Shown: piece after piece, positions 31,796-42,038 of the stretch
How positions within the stretch are numbered: the stretch's first letter is position 1
How the letters are laid out: every line of letters starts with the position of its first letter
Assembly: GCF_040183065.1 (NCBI RefSeq)
Contig: NC_091117.1
Span: 109,360,001-109,424,000, forward strand
Origin: Periplaneta americana
Taxonomy: Eukaryota > Arthropoda > Insecta > Blattodea > Blattidae
Reading direction: 5' to 3'
DNA length: 64,000 nt
Notes under the pieces: model-generated
Told to the model about the DNA's origin: nothing
What the model saw: the letters and a program-made list of their open reading frames with translations, nothing else
Database searches by the model: none
Position numbers and translations under genes: made by a program

Positions 31796-33733
31796 GTCTT
31801 AGCGGCAAAAAACCTCACTGTAGTTGAGTGGTGTTCATCACTTATTGTAGACGATGCTGCAATCAACCCCAGGATAAAATACGATCACAAGCTTCATACT
31901 TTCTTAGCTATAAGGAAACAACAGAAGCACAAAGAAATGAGGATGAAATTATTGATATTCCCAAGAAAGAAGTAGTGGCTAATCGAGTCTTGTGTTTTGT
32001 TTTAATGGGGCTCTCAACCAGCTACCGTATACCATGTGCATTTTTCTTCACAAAACAATTCTCAGGGCAAGAGTTACATATACTAACATTGCAAGTGATT
32101 AGTGAAGTTGAGAAATGTGGTTTTATAGTTAATAGTATAGTTTCTGACAACCATAAATGCAATACTACAATGATGAAGCATCTTTCAAGTGGTTCATTGA
32201 AACCCGTGACCACACACCCTTGTGATGGAAACAGAAAGTTATTTCTAAGTTTTGACCTGTGCCACATATTGAAAAACCCAATTCCTGGAACGTGAAATGT
32301 CTGATGGTACTGGAAAAATCTCAGGGAAATATGTGAAATTTTTACACAAACTCCAAAAAGATGATACAGTGAAACCTGCCAGATATATTCACGAAAAAAC
32401 ACATTGAGTCTTCTGCATTTGAAAAAATGAACGTTCGAAGGGCAAAAGAAATATTTTCTCCATGTGTAATTGCTGCTATCAGAACATTGAAAGAAAATGC
32501 AAGCTCACACCCTGAAGCCCACAAATTCAAAGATTCTGATGCGACATTGATTTTTATGGAAAATATCAACAAGTGGTTCGCAATGCATGATATTAGCAAT
32601 ACACATTATCATGTGGAATGTAGAAATCATGATAAGCAACAGTTCTTCTCTTTGGATGATTATCGTCTAGACTGACTAGAAAATTATTTCCTTTCTTATC
32701 TCCATACAACGAAGTGTGCAAGTAGCACACGTCAAAAAGATTTCCTAACTAACGAGACATATGAAGCTATCACGTTGACAACAAAATCAACTGTTCTTTG
32801 CATTAAATATCTTTTAGAAAATGGGAACCATTATGTTCTTACTAGAGCATTTTCAAGTGATCCTGTTGAGTCGCTCTTTAGTACATTGCGCCGTATGTCC
32901 GGATCAAAAGACATGTTGGATGCAAGGGCAGTGAATTTCAGTTTACAAAAGATATTGTGCATGTCAAACTTTAGCAGTGTAGAGAACCATGCATCTGACA
33001 TCACAGATGGACGACCTATTCAAGCAGTAGATATGCCAGATACCGCTGCTGCACCTTATAGTATTCCTGAGTCAGTTTTAAACATCCTGCAGCAGTTACC
33101 AAATCAATCAGGTAAGCTATAGGCATATTCAATGGTAATTAGTCATTTTATTTACTAGTAATTGTTACAGTGTTTCATTAAAATTTTCTGTGGTTTTTAT
33201 TATTTATTATTGCAATTTTTTTTGTAAACCAGGAATGGATTTTTTTTACAGACATACCATTACCAACAATGAAAACAGCAAGTTTGACATACATTGGTGG
33301 CTATATAGTACGAATAGTGGAAGAAAGGGTCTCCTGCATGGGATGCTTTGATTATATAACTGAAAACACTAATAGCCCTCCATTGATGAGTCTTATTGCA
33401 AATCAAGATTTAGGAGCTCTGCGATATCCGAAACCTACCTTTGTTTCAGTGTTATCAGTCATTAATCGTTTTGTTGAACGGGCAGTACCATTCATACCAA
33501 ACAAGAATATATTAGAAAATTTGTGTTCGGAAATTGAGCCGTTACTGTGTAGATGCCCTCTCTTGTAATGCCCAATTTGTGACGAAGACGGCCAAAAACG
33601 ACTTGCTAATATCATTACTGTGAAATTTGTTAGGCCACTTCTAGATAACATTGGAGCAGCTTTAACTGAAAAGCTTGTTCCTTCGAAGAATGTGGCTTAT
33701 AATCCACTGAGTCGCAAAATCTTGAAACTATGA
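31796..33733 (+). pseudogene. P-element-like (THAP9-type) transposase remnant
   Basis: The pieces run in order: AINPRIKYDHKLHTFL, EVVANRVLCFVLMGLS with YRIPCAFFFTKQFSG, VEKCGFIVNSIVSDNHKCN (catalytic D region), LFLSFDLCHILKNP, then FLERE-like and ISGKYVKFLHKL residues in another frame. NVRRAKEIFSPCVIAAIRTL, ITLTTKSTVLCIKYLLENG and YVLTRAFSSDPVESLFSTLR follow. An intron (33112-33251, GTAAGC to TTTACAG) leads to the C-terminal exon with LTYIGGYIVRIVEERVSC and NQDLGALRYPKPTFVSV. After a TAA at about 33567 it continues to SRKILKL (stop about 33733). Frameshifts lie near 31906 and 32290-32430. The N-terminal THAP finger is missing, because the palindrome edge replaces it. Confidence 0.88.
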
Positions 33734-35105
33734 TTCTTGAATCTGCAATATCAAGTGGAATATACCAGTGCAGTGAGTGAAATTATAAAACTTAGTACAA
33801 GTTTGGTAAATATTTACCCTAAGTGATTATTTAGAAACATCGCAGTTTAGGCTAGGGGTGCTACTCAGCGAATGAACTACAAAATTACGCCTCTGTCATC
33901 ATGTTACTTAAACTGAAAAGGTTACTATGTGTTATATCTTCCCTGGTTTTAAACTCACGCTTTTACCATAATTAACAGAACTAAACATAATAATGCTTAT
34001 TATTTTCTTATTTATTATTTATAAGTGTTATTATTACTCTTTAAATAATTTATTTTAATTCATATTGAGTATTTCTTCTGTGGACACCAGAGCTTGGCAG
34101 ACAGGGCCTCGTGGTGGAATTGAGAAATTATCAATTTCAAGAAAACATTACAATTGTCAAGGCCGTATACAAATAAGGGAAGGGCCATCAAGTCGGCCGT
34201 GGGTTGATACAGTCTCGTTCAGCCAGCACGTGCTTTAAAGAGATACGAGATGTTATAATAACGTTTAAATCATGCGTCGGAGTAAAGACAATGTGTGCAA
34301 TGACGAAAATTGCAGTAACAACGAGTTTAAAACTCCGAATTTGTCGTTCTTCATATTCCCTAAAGACCAAGAGAAAATCATAACTCAGTCATAACCAATA
34401 ATCCACGTTGTAGGTGGCCTACGTATTGTGTTCTATAAAACATTTATTAGTTATCAGTTACCTATTTGTATGTCAGAGTTTAAATAAAAGCAAAGTAAAT
34501 ACCTGTTACAGTATATTATTATTTTTTTTTTTGCAGAGAACGTATGTGTAAATGTGTAACCATTCCGATTTTGGATAATGTATCTACAGTTTTTAATGCA
34601 AGTAATTCTATAATTTTTGTATTCGTGTTTTTTTCTTTATATTTTTCAAGAGTTGAATGTTATATTACAGTATAATCAAGTAGGGATCATGGTGTTAATT
34701 TTTCAAGAATTCATGGAGTATTGTAATCCTTTTGCAAAATATTCACTTCTTGAATAAATCCAGACTGTGTCGATAAATTTCTGATGTGTTAATGTAGATT
34801 TATGTGGCAGACGTATTAAGTTCTCAAGAAATAAAAGAGCCTTTTTAAATTTAATATAAAAAGCAATCTTTTCTGTAATAATTTACGTGACTGTTATTGG
34901 TGTTGATTTTACATTCCCAGTGATTATTTGAGCCGTTCAGAGCAGAAGTGCTGTAAGTCAAAATTAGGCAATGAGGTTTAAAGTAAAATTCTGTAAAATA
35001 CAGCACTTAGCATTTAATATATCCTTCGTGCTATTAACTGACTACTATTAGTTTAAATAAATTCAATATTAACTGCTACTTTGCGCTGTAATTTATAGAA
35101 TGTTT
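33734..35105. other. Mostly unassigned, contains a THAP start
   Basis: AT-rich sequence with one coding trace at 34272 (listed separately). Nothing else is recognisable before the LTR element. Confidence 0.4.
34272..34394 (+). pseudogene. N-terminal THAP-domain exon fragment
   Basis: The frame begins MRRSKDNVCNDENCSNN and continues to LSFFIFPKDQEK, then stops. A C-x4-C pair followed by S-F-F-x-F-P-K-D is the first half of a THAP zinc finger. It lies downstream of the P-like transposase, not upstream, so it cannot be that gene's own start in this order. It could be the first exon of a second copy, or the result of rearrangement. Confidence 0.6.
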
Positions 35106-35109
35106 ACTT

Positions 35110-36150
35110 TGAGACGGTTCCTCGTATAGGATGAGGAGATTTTCATTAGATTAGTATTTCGTGTTAATATTCTTATATGGATAGGATGCGCGGACGTGTA
35201 AGTTAGTTTCAAAATCTGAGACGGAAGTAACAGGTGGACAGGAAGACCGAACCCAAGCTAGGGGGACAGGAAACATGTGTCCAGGCGTGGAGTTGACTGA
35301 TGAGGGAATGTATGGACTTTGCCTGCGGGTGGTCAGTAAGATGACGCCAAGCCAGGTTCCAAAAGAGATGATCTGGTATATGTCAGAGAATAGGACGCCG
35401 GAAGTAGGAGATGTTCTAGTTAACGAACAACTTTTGAAGAACGCGTCTTAAGTGACGTAAGTGTAATCATGGCCAATCAGGATTCTTAATAGAGACACGT
35501 GATATATAGATAGGAGGGTGAAATTCTATGTTTGGTGGTTGAAAGTAGGGGATAGATTTGGCGGATAGACAGAAGGCAGATAGACAGTGTTCGGAGAGGT
35601 CGAACTCCACATATTCTCGGCAAACCTAACTCGGAAGTATAACAATTTACGGACTTAGAAATTTTTAGTGGGTGTAGTAAGAAGTCGTGTGTTGCATTAT
35701 TATTATAAGTCTGAATTCTTTCCTCTCATCACGTTATCAACTGTCCGTTATATTACTGGTGTTTTATAGTACAAAATATATAATTACGTGAACTCAGAAA
35801 TTAGTATACCAACTTGCGGGAAGTGAGAGCGAGATATTATACACTTGGACGCGCATTTCTGCTAATCTGAAACGAACACTTAATAATAATAATAAACGTT
35901 TTCATAGTTCTTACCTACAACTTCTGGTGTGCGCCTACATCATTTCAACCTACGAGCACGTCTCCCAAACCCCATGTCCCGACCGTTTTTGCAGTTGACC
36001 TGGGAATCTCATACCTCTACCGGAGTAATCTCGAGGAGGCTGGCGCCCAACTTAATCAGTGTATATAATTAATTATCGACATCGACGTGCATCCTCGAGA
36101 TATTCTCCATATTTCGGAGCTGGCAGCCGAGGGCGACGACGACGGTTACA
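35110..36150 (+). repeat. 5' LTR
   Basis: TGAGACGGTTCCTCGTATAG to ...CGACGGTTACA. It contains a TATA-like GTGATATATAGATAGG near 35500 and AATAAA near 35890, plausible promoter and polyadenylation signals. It differs from the 3' LTR at AAACCCC/TAACCCC near 35967 and G/T in GAC(G/T)GTTACA near 36144. Confidence 0.95.
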
Positions 36151-36155
36151 AAATT

Positions 36156-36173
36156 TGGCGTCCCAACGTCGGG
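36156..36173 (+). promoter_or_regulatory. Primer binding site
   Basis: TGGCGTCCCAACGTCGGG starts five bases after the LTR. TGG pairs with the CCA end of a tRNA, and the next 15 bases could pair with an acceptor and T-stem 3' strand. I cannot name the tRNA from memory. Confidence 0.65.
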
Positions 36174-36385
36174 CTCGAGATGGCAACAATGACCACGGCG
36201 GGGATCGACGCAAGAGCCGACAGCCGACGCAGGGTTAATGCGGCACGAGATGGCAACAATGACCACGGCGGGGATCGACGCGAGAGCCGACAGCCGACGC
36301 AGAGTTAAGGCGGCTGATGGCAACAATGACCGCAGCGGGGATCGACGCGAGAGCCGACAGCCAACGCAGTGTTAGTAGAGCAGCT
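36174..36385. repeat. Leader tandem repeat, three units of 67-70 bp
   Basis: Units start at the ATGGCAACAATGACC copies at 36180, 36250 and 36317. Each contains GCGGGGATCGACGC and GAGCCGACAGCC. GC-rich in contrast to its surroundings, so it may form RNA structure in the leader. Confidence 0.85.
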
Positions 36386-36633
36386 TGCAGTATCATGCAG
36401 TGTCAACGACCGACAGCCACAACACCATGCAGACCCGAAACAGCTGAGAACAACGTTGGACGGTGGGGGAGACGATCAACCAGGCGTAACCTAGAAGACG
36501 TCGATACGTAAGCATAAAGGGTTTCATTTCAATTGTTGTGTCCATATATATGTACATGTGTGTAATTCATTTTGGTAGGGTTTATTTTGTTTTTGAGTTT
36601 AAGGGGAATTGTTGAAGATATATTATATATTAC

Positions 36634-38562
36634 ATGTTGCTAAGGAGCCAAACTAAAAGTGGAAAAATGGAGACTACAGCAGGGACGAGTACTAGCCAAG
36701 ATAAAGAAAGTTCGCGAGGTTCGGACAATGTCATGTCGAATAGTGTGTTAGAGCGGATATTGGAACAGATGAATCAGATGAGGAACGAAATGATAGAAAC
36801 TAGTAATAAATTGAAGAGTGATTTGAAGAGTGAGATGGGTAAATTGAAGAGTAAGATGGCTGAGTATAGTAGCAGGCTAGAGAGCCATAGTAGCAGGCTA
36901 GAGAGCCAGTTCGTTAATTTGAGAAATGAAGTAGCCGAGAATAGTAATGAAGTGGAAAGTAAATTAATTGAGGATATTAGTGAATTGAATAATAAGATAG
37001 CCGAGAATAGTAATGAAGTGGAAAGTAAATTAATTGAGGATATTAGTGAATTGAATAATAAGATAGCCGAGAATAGTAATGAAGTGGAAAGTAAATTAAT
37101 TGAGGATATTAGTGAATTGGATAATAAGATAGCTGAGAATAGTAATGAAGTGGAAAGTAAATTAATTGTGGATATTAGTGAATTGGATAATAAGATAGCC
37201 GAGAATAGTGATGAAGTGGAAAGTAAATCAATTGTGGATACTAGTGAATTGGATAATAAGATAGCCGAGAATAGTAATGAAGTGGAAAGTAAATTAATTG
37301 TGGATACTAGTGAATTGGATAATAAGATAGCCGAGAATAGTAATGAAGTGAGAAATAAATTAGCTGTGGATATTGATGAATTGGGAGATAATCTAGACGA
37401 AAATTGTAATGTATTGGATAATAAATTAGAAGAGAATATTGATGAATTGAATAATATGGTAGCCGAGAATAGTAATGAAGTGGAAATTGAATTAGCTGTG
37501 AATATTAATGAGTTGAAAGAGAAACTAGCTGAAAATAGTACTGAACAGAAAGATAAGTTAGCTGAGAATATCAATGAATTGAGTAATAAACTAGCTGAGA
37601 ATTGTAATGAAGTGGAAATTAAATTAGCTGTGAATATTAATGAGTTGAAAGAGAAACTAGATGAAAATAGTACTGAACTGAAAGATAAGTTAGCTGAGAA
37701 TATTAGTGAATTGAGTAATGAACTAGCTGAGAATAGTAACGAAGTAGAATTTAAATTAGCTGTGAATATCAATGAGTTGAAAGAGAAACTAGATGAAAAT
37801 AGTACTGAACTGAAAGATAAGTTAGCTGAGATTATTAATGGATTGAATAATACGATAGCAGGAAATAGTAATGAAGTGGAGAGTAAATTAGCTAAGGATA
37901 TTAATGAGAATACCGAGGAATTGAATATTAAGGTAGCCGAAAATAATAATGAGCTGGAAAGTAAAATAACTATGGATATTAATGGATTGGACGATAATCT
38001 CGATGAGAATAATAATGAATTGCAGTATAGACTAGCCGAGGACAGTATCAGGTTAGAGAGCCAGGTGTTAGAAAATTATAGAGCATTCAAGGAGCAAGTA
38101 AATAGAGTAATCGAAAAGTTTGATGTTTTTGGGAGCGATACTGGACTTGTGAAAACCATCACAAACATGGGGCGGAGGGCAGAAGAAGCCTTCCCACCCC
38201 ACAGAGGGTACAATAGCAATGACCATAATGACGGTTGGAGTAGGGATCGGCCACACAGTGCTGGCGGTCATGGTTTACAACCCTACAATAATGACCGATT
38301 TTCTAACAATAGTAGGAAGCGGTACTGCAACGATCAAAGGAGTGAGTATAGGAAGGGCTATTGGAGGCCTCATTTTTCTGCAGGAGGAGAAAAAGTTAAG
38401 TGGAAGCATGCTGGTAGATTTAATGTGAGGAGTAGCGTGTCTCCACGTGTAAACTGTCAATTTAAGAAGGGCACAGTGACATATGAGGAAGGCCGCAGAC
38501 GATCCCATTCGGAGAATGACGATCCGATTCATGATAGACATCCAGGCGACGTACCAGGTTAA
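36634..38562 (+). CDS. Coiled-coil repeat protein of the LTR element (gag position)
   Basis: An intact 642-residue frame from ATG at 36634. Residues 1-30 are polar; about 31-98 form a coil with M-x2-E and K-L-K-S repeats. From about 99 to 470 run roughly sixteen units of 22 residues of the type AENSNEVESKLIEDISELNN + KI. Large hydrophobics fall at unit positions 7, 11, 15, 18 and 22, an 11-residue (hendecad) spacing. About 471-520 is FKEQVNRVIEKFDVFGSDTG plus a linker. The tail from about 525 is basic and rich in Arg, Asn, Gly, Ser and Tyr (GYNSNDHNDGWSRDRPH, NNSRKRYCNDQRSEYRKGYW), suited to RNA binding. There is no CCHC knuckle, no protease and no capsid motif that I recognise. The position between PBS and 3' LTR suggests it packages RNA or assembles particles in place of a normal Gag. 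Confidence 0.85.
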   Translation: MLLRSQTKSGKMETTAGTSTSQDKESSRGSDNVMSNSVLERILEQMNQMRNEMIETSNKLKSDLKSEMGKLKSKMAEYSSRLESHSSRLESQFVNLRNEVAENSNEVESKLIEDISELNNKIAENSNEVESKLIEDISELNNKIAENSNEVESKLIEDISELDNKIAENSNEVESKLIVDISELDNKIAENSDEVESKSIVDTSELDNKIAENSNEVESKLIVDTSELDNKIAENSNEVRNKLAVDIDELGDNLDENCNVLDNKLEENIDELNNMVAENSNEVEIELAVNINELKEKLAENSTEQKDKLAENINELSNKLAENCNEVEIKLAVNINELKEKLDENSTELKDKLAENISELSNELAENSNEVEFKLAVNINELKEKLDENSTELKDKLAEIINGLNNTIAGNSNEVESKLAKDINENTEELNIKVAENNNELESKITMDINGLDDNLDENNNELQYRLAEDSIRLESQVLENYRAFKEQVNRVIEKFDVFGSDTGLVKTITNMGRRAEEAFPPHRGYNSNDHNDGWSRDRPHSAGGHGLQPYNNDRFSNNSRKRYCNDQRSEYRKGYWRPHFSAGGEKVKWKHAGRFNVRSSVSPRVNCQFKKGTVTYEEGRRRSHSENDDPIHDRHPGDVPG

Positions 38563-39599
38563 TGAACGAGAATTTGTGTAAAGTTAAAAATAATATGATT
38601 TTAATTATAAGAAAAATAAGAATGTGTTTGTTTTGTGCATGTAGTATTTGAGTGGTATAAGCAACTAGAACCAAGAACTAATGTCAGTGCTGAAAATTTT
38701 AACCTTGTGAAATTTTTGTTACTTTTGTTTTTTTTTTTTGCCACCTTCAGAATTAGTTGTTTTTGTGTGTTTTCTTATAAGATCACGCGATAAGTAGTAT
38801 TCCCTGTGGCAATAATTTAAAGATGATATTAATAAGAATTAATAATGATTAATAATAATGATAGAATATTTTTTTTAAATTAACTTCATTTATGTTCATT
38901 CATTTGTAGAGGTTGAATGATTCGATTTGAATATGAATCCATTTTTTTAGAATCAATATTAAGTGCCAGACCATCATTTTAGTTCGAGACATAAAGTTGT
39001 CCTCTATATTGAGGGGACGTTATTCGAGATGTGTATTCAAGGTTACAGCTCATGTATGAGATATGATAAATAGAGTCAGTTAGTATTTCAGAAGTATTAT
39101 GTATCGTTAGGTATAATTTTGATTCTGGTTAATGGTTATTATTTCGATTTTATGGACGTAAATGTGTTTTCAAGGTTTCAGATAATATATGAAGTATGAT
39201 ATAAAGGGTTAATTGGTATTTTAAAATGTATTATGTATTATTTAGCGTATATTTTTTTTTATTGTGGTTCATAATTCTTATTTTTATGTTATAAGTATAA
39301 GTATGTATCAAGGAACCGATCATGAATGTGAGTGAGAGAGCGCCATTGTATTCGGATGTGCCCTGAATGTTACGATTGGATGCTGTATATATGTCAGGTA
39401 GAAGTCAGTTTAACTGGCGTGTGAGATGTAAGCAGGCGTGAGGTGTGTATATAGATTCATACATGTGAATAGTTGTAAATATGTAATAATTGTAAGTGTA
39501 AATTTGTACATTGTTTATAAGCATAGCAAAAGGTGTATCCAAGTGTGACTAATTAGGGGACACCGGAGACTAGTAGCGAAGGTATTTTTTTTTGGGACG
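38563..39599. other. Noncoding 3' part of the LTR element
   Basis: No pol-like coding in any frame. Two diverged copies of about 140 bp (near 39015 and 39157) share TTCAAGGTT(A/T)CAG, ATGA(G/A)(A/G)TATGAT and GTATTATGTAT. A T-run (39583-39592) precedes the terminal hairpin. Confidence 0.6.
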
Positions 39600-39645
39600 T
39601 CTCATAACAACAAATATTCCCTTGGGAATATTCTTTGTTATGAGA
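39600..39645. promoter_or_regulatory. Hairpin just before the 3' LTR
   Basis: TCTCATAACAACAAATATTC... pairs with ...GAATATTCTTTGTTATGAGA around a TT loop, 22-bp arms with two mismatches. The purine run GAGAGGG (39643-39649) right after it is the only polypurine-tract candidate before the LTR start at 39653. Confidence 0.8.
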
Positions 39646-39652
39646 GGGCATT

Positions 39653-40693
39653 TGAGACGGTTCCTCGTATAGGATGAGGAGATTTTCATTAGATTAGTAT
39701 TTCGTGTTAATATTCTTATATGGATAGGATGCGCGGACGTGTAAGTTAGTTTCAAAATCTGAGACGGAAGTAACAGGTGGACAGGAAGACCGAACCCAAG
39801 CTAGGGGGACAGGAAACATGTGTCCAGGCGTGGAGTTGACTGATGAGGGAATGTATGGACTTTGCCTGCGGGTGGTCAGTAAGATGACGCCAAGCCAGGT
39901 TCCAAAAGAGATGATCTGGTATATGTCAGAGAATAGGACGCCGGAAGTAGGAGATGTTCTAGTTAACGAACAACTTTTGAAGAACGCGTCTTAAGTGACG
40001 TAAGTGTAATCATGGCCAATCAGGATTCTTAATAGAGACACGTGATATATAGATAGGAGGGTGAAATTCTATGTTTGGTGGTTGAAAGTAGGGGATAGAT
40101 TTGGCGGATAGACAGAAGGCAGATAGACAGTGTTCGGAGAGGTCGAACTCCACATATTCTCGGCAAACCTAACTCGGAAGTATAACAATTTACGGACTTA
40201 GAAATTTTTAGTGGGTGTAGTAAGAAGTCGTGTGTTGCATTATTATTATAAGTCTGAATTCTTTCCTCTCATCACGTTATCAACTGTCCGTTATATTACT
40301 GGTGTTTTATAGTACAAAATATATAATTACGTGAACTCAGAAATTAGTATACCAACTTGCGGGAAGTGAGAGCGAGATATTATACACTTGGACGCGCATT
40401 TCTGCTAATCTGAAACGAACACTTAATAATAATAATAAACGTTTTCATAGTTCTTACCTACAACTTCTGGTGTGCGCCTACATCATTTCAACCTACGAGC
40501 ACGTCTCCCTAACCCCATGTCCCGACCGTTTTTGCAGTTGACCTGGGAATCTCATACCTCTACCGGAGTAATCTCGAGGAGGCTGGCGCCCAACTTAATC
40601 AGTGTATATAATTAATTATCGACATCGACGTGCATCCTCGAGATATTCTCCATATTTCGGAGCTGGCAGCCGAGGGCGACGACGACTGTTACA
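39653..40693 (+). repeat. 3' LTR
   Basis: 1041 bp, the same length as the 5' LTR and near-identical to it. It ends GACTGTTACA, followed by the ACTT target duplication. Confidence 0.95.
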
Positions 40694-40697
40694 ACTT

Positions 40698-42030
40698 TAA
40701 CCCTCATTACCCATTTTTGACTTACACCACTTCTGCTCTGAAAATAAAGTTAGGCCTAAATTTTCTGGGTTGCCGTAATTGAAGTTACAATTTTTTCAAC
40801 AAAATTGTGTGTTCATTTATTTGTTCTCACCTACGTCATATTAACAGTACGTGCATGTAAATTACGTATTATATGGGTAGAATAAGTTAAAATTAAGCTT
40901 ATGTGTGAAAACTGGAAATGTAATGTAAAATGCGGTAAACTTGCCATATAAATTTAAACCATAATATCATCACTATTTGTGACTCAAAATAATGAAGGAA
41001 ATACCGGTTCTTAAGAAATGGAAAAATAATGAACTTCATAAATCAATATCTGACATATTAAGGTTCAAATCCTTCCTTCTTTTTTTTTTTTTTTTTTCAA
41101 ATTTACCTCAGCGGTCCAGTTTACCCCAATTTGCGGTATGGAAAATAGTTAATTTCTCAGGAAATAGGGAGAGGAGTTCACCAAGCGATGTACCCTACGA
41201 GATATACCCTACACTTTTGAAGCTACTAATTTTGACTCTTCTCACAGGAAACATAAATTTCCAATGATTCATAAATATATTTAGGAATGAATTGAATTAT
41301 ATTATTTCAAACCATGATACGTGTTCAGGGCCATGATTCAGTTGTAAGGAGCAGAAAGAATTACGTTTATTCCCAGCTTCTGAAACTTGTAGATTAACTG
41401 CGTGTGAAATTCTTCTAGGATTCTAAACTAAAATTCATAAGAACCATATACACTTACTGTATAGCATGAAAAATATAAAATAAATTACGCAAAATCCGTT
41501 TTCTGATGTGTTATCATATGTTGTGTGCACACTTTTAACTTGCCTGCCGCTAGAGGGCTACTGTCGCGCCAGCTGTCAAATGTTGGCATATATTTTATAC
41601 GTATGATTTGCGCGACTGTTTGTATTAGACTGTGATAATACTAAACTATGGTTATACTGGTGACAGACTACAGTCACTAATCGCGATTATCGACCTAATC
41701 GCGATCGGAGTTTGTAATGTGTCACCGTCCATCGCGATGGGGCGTGTTTCACAATCTTTACAATCTTTGAAAATTGTAAAGTTTGTTTGTCAATTGCAAA
41801 CTTCTGATTCGGACGCGAACCGTCGAGGTGATCGGATGTATGTGCCTTGTGTTCTGATACAGTATTGATTTTTTGAGTCATTTATTTGTGATTATTTCAA
41901 CCTGAAACGTTAATTTTCGTGTTGATTGTTGTTTATTTTGTTGTAGTGTTGTTTAATTACTTAAAATAATGGTTTAATTAGTTTTCAAATTAACATTATT
42001 ATACATTTGTGCGAGTGCGTGAAAAACTTT
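40698..42030. other. Unassigned sequence, includes possible LINE 5' leader
   Basis: AT-rich to about 41500. From 41630 there is a GC-richer patch with TCGCGATTATCGACCTAATC and CCATCGCGATGG dyads. The Jockey-type LINE presumably starts somewhere in 41600-42000, but its first base cannot be fixed. Confidence 0.35.
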
Positions 42031-42038
42031 CTTCAAGC

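Larger units (their letters stand above)
35110..40693 (+). mobile_element. Young LTR retrotransposon without pol
   Basis: Two LTRs of 1041 bp (35110-36150, 39653-40693), each starting TG and ending CA, are flanked by ACTT at 35106-35109 and 40694-40697. I noticed only two base differences between the LTRs, so insertion was recent. The 3.5 kb interior has a tRNA-type primer site, a tandem-repeat leader, one 642-codon gene and a 1.1 kb noncoding 3' part. There is no protease, reverse transcriptase, RNase H or integrase. It must depend on an autonomous relative. The 4-bp duplication and TG...CA ends fit Ty3/Gypsy-type integration. Confidence 0.93.

Noticed and set aside
36087-36511. Small frames in the LTR-element leader
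   Set aside because: They follow the 67-70-bp tandem repeat and switch frame between units, so coding is unlikely.
36774-37772. 332-codon minus-strand frame
   Set aside because: It is the antisense shadow of the coiled-coil repeat gene, kept open by the repetitive codon use.
41632-41881. Overlapping frames on both strands near TCGCGA dyads
   Set aside because: Short, overlapping and without any motif; openness is explained by local composition.
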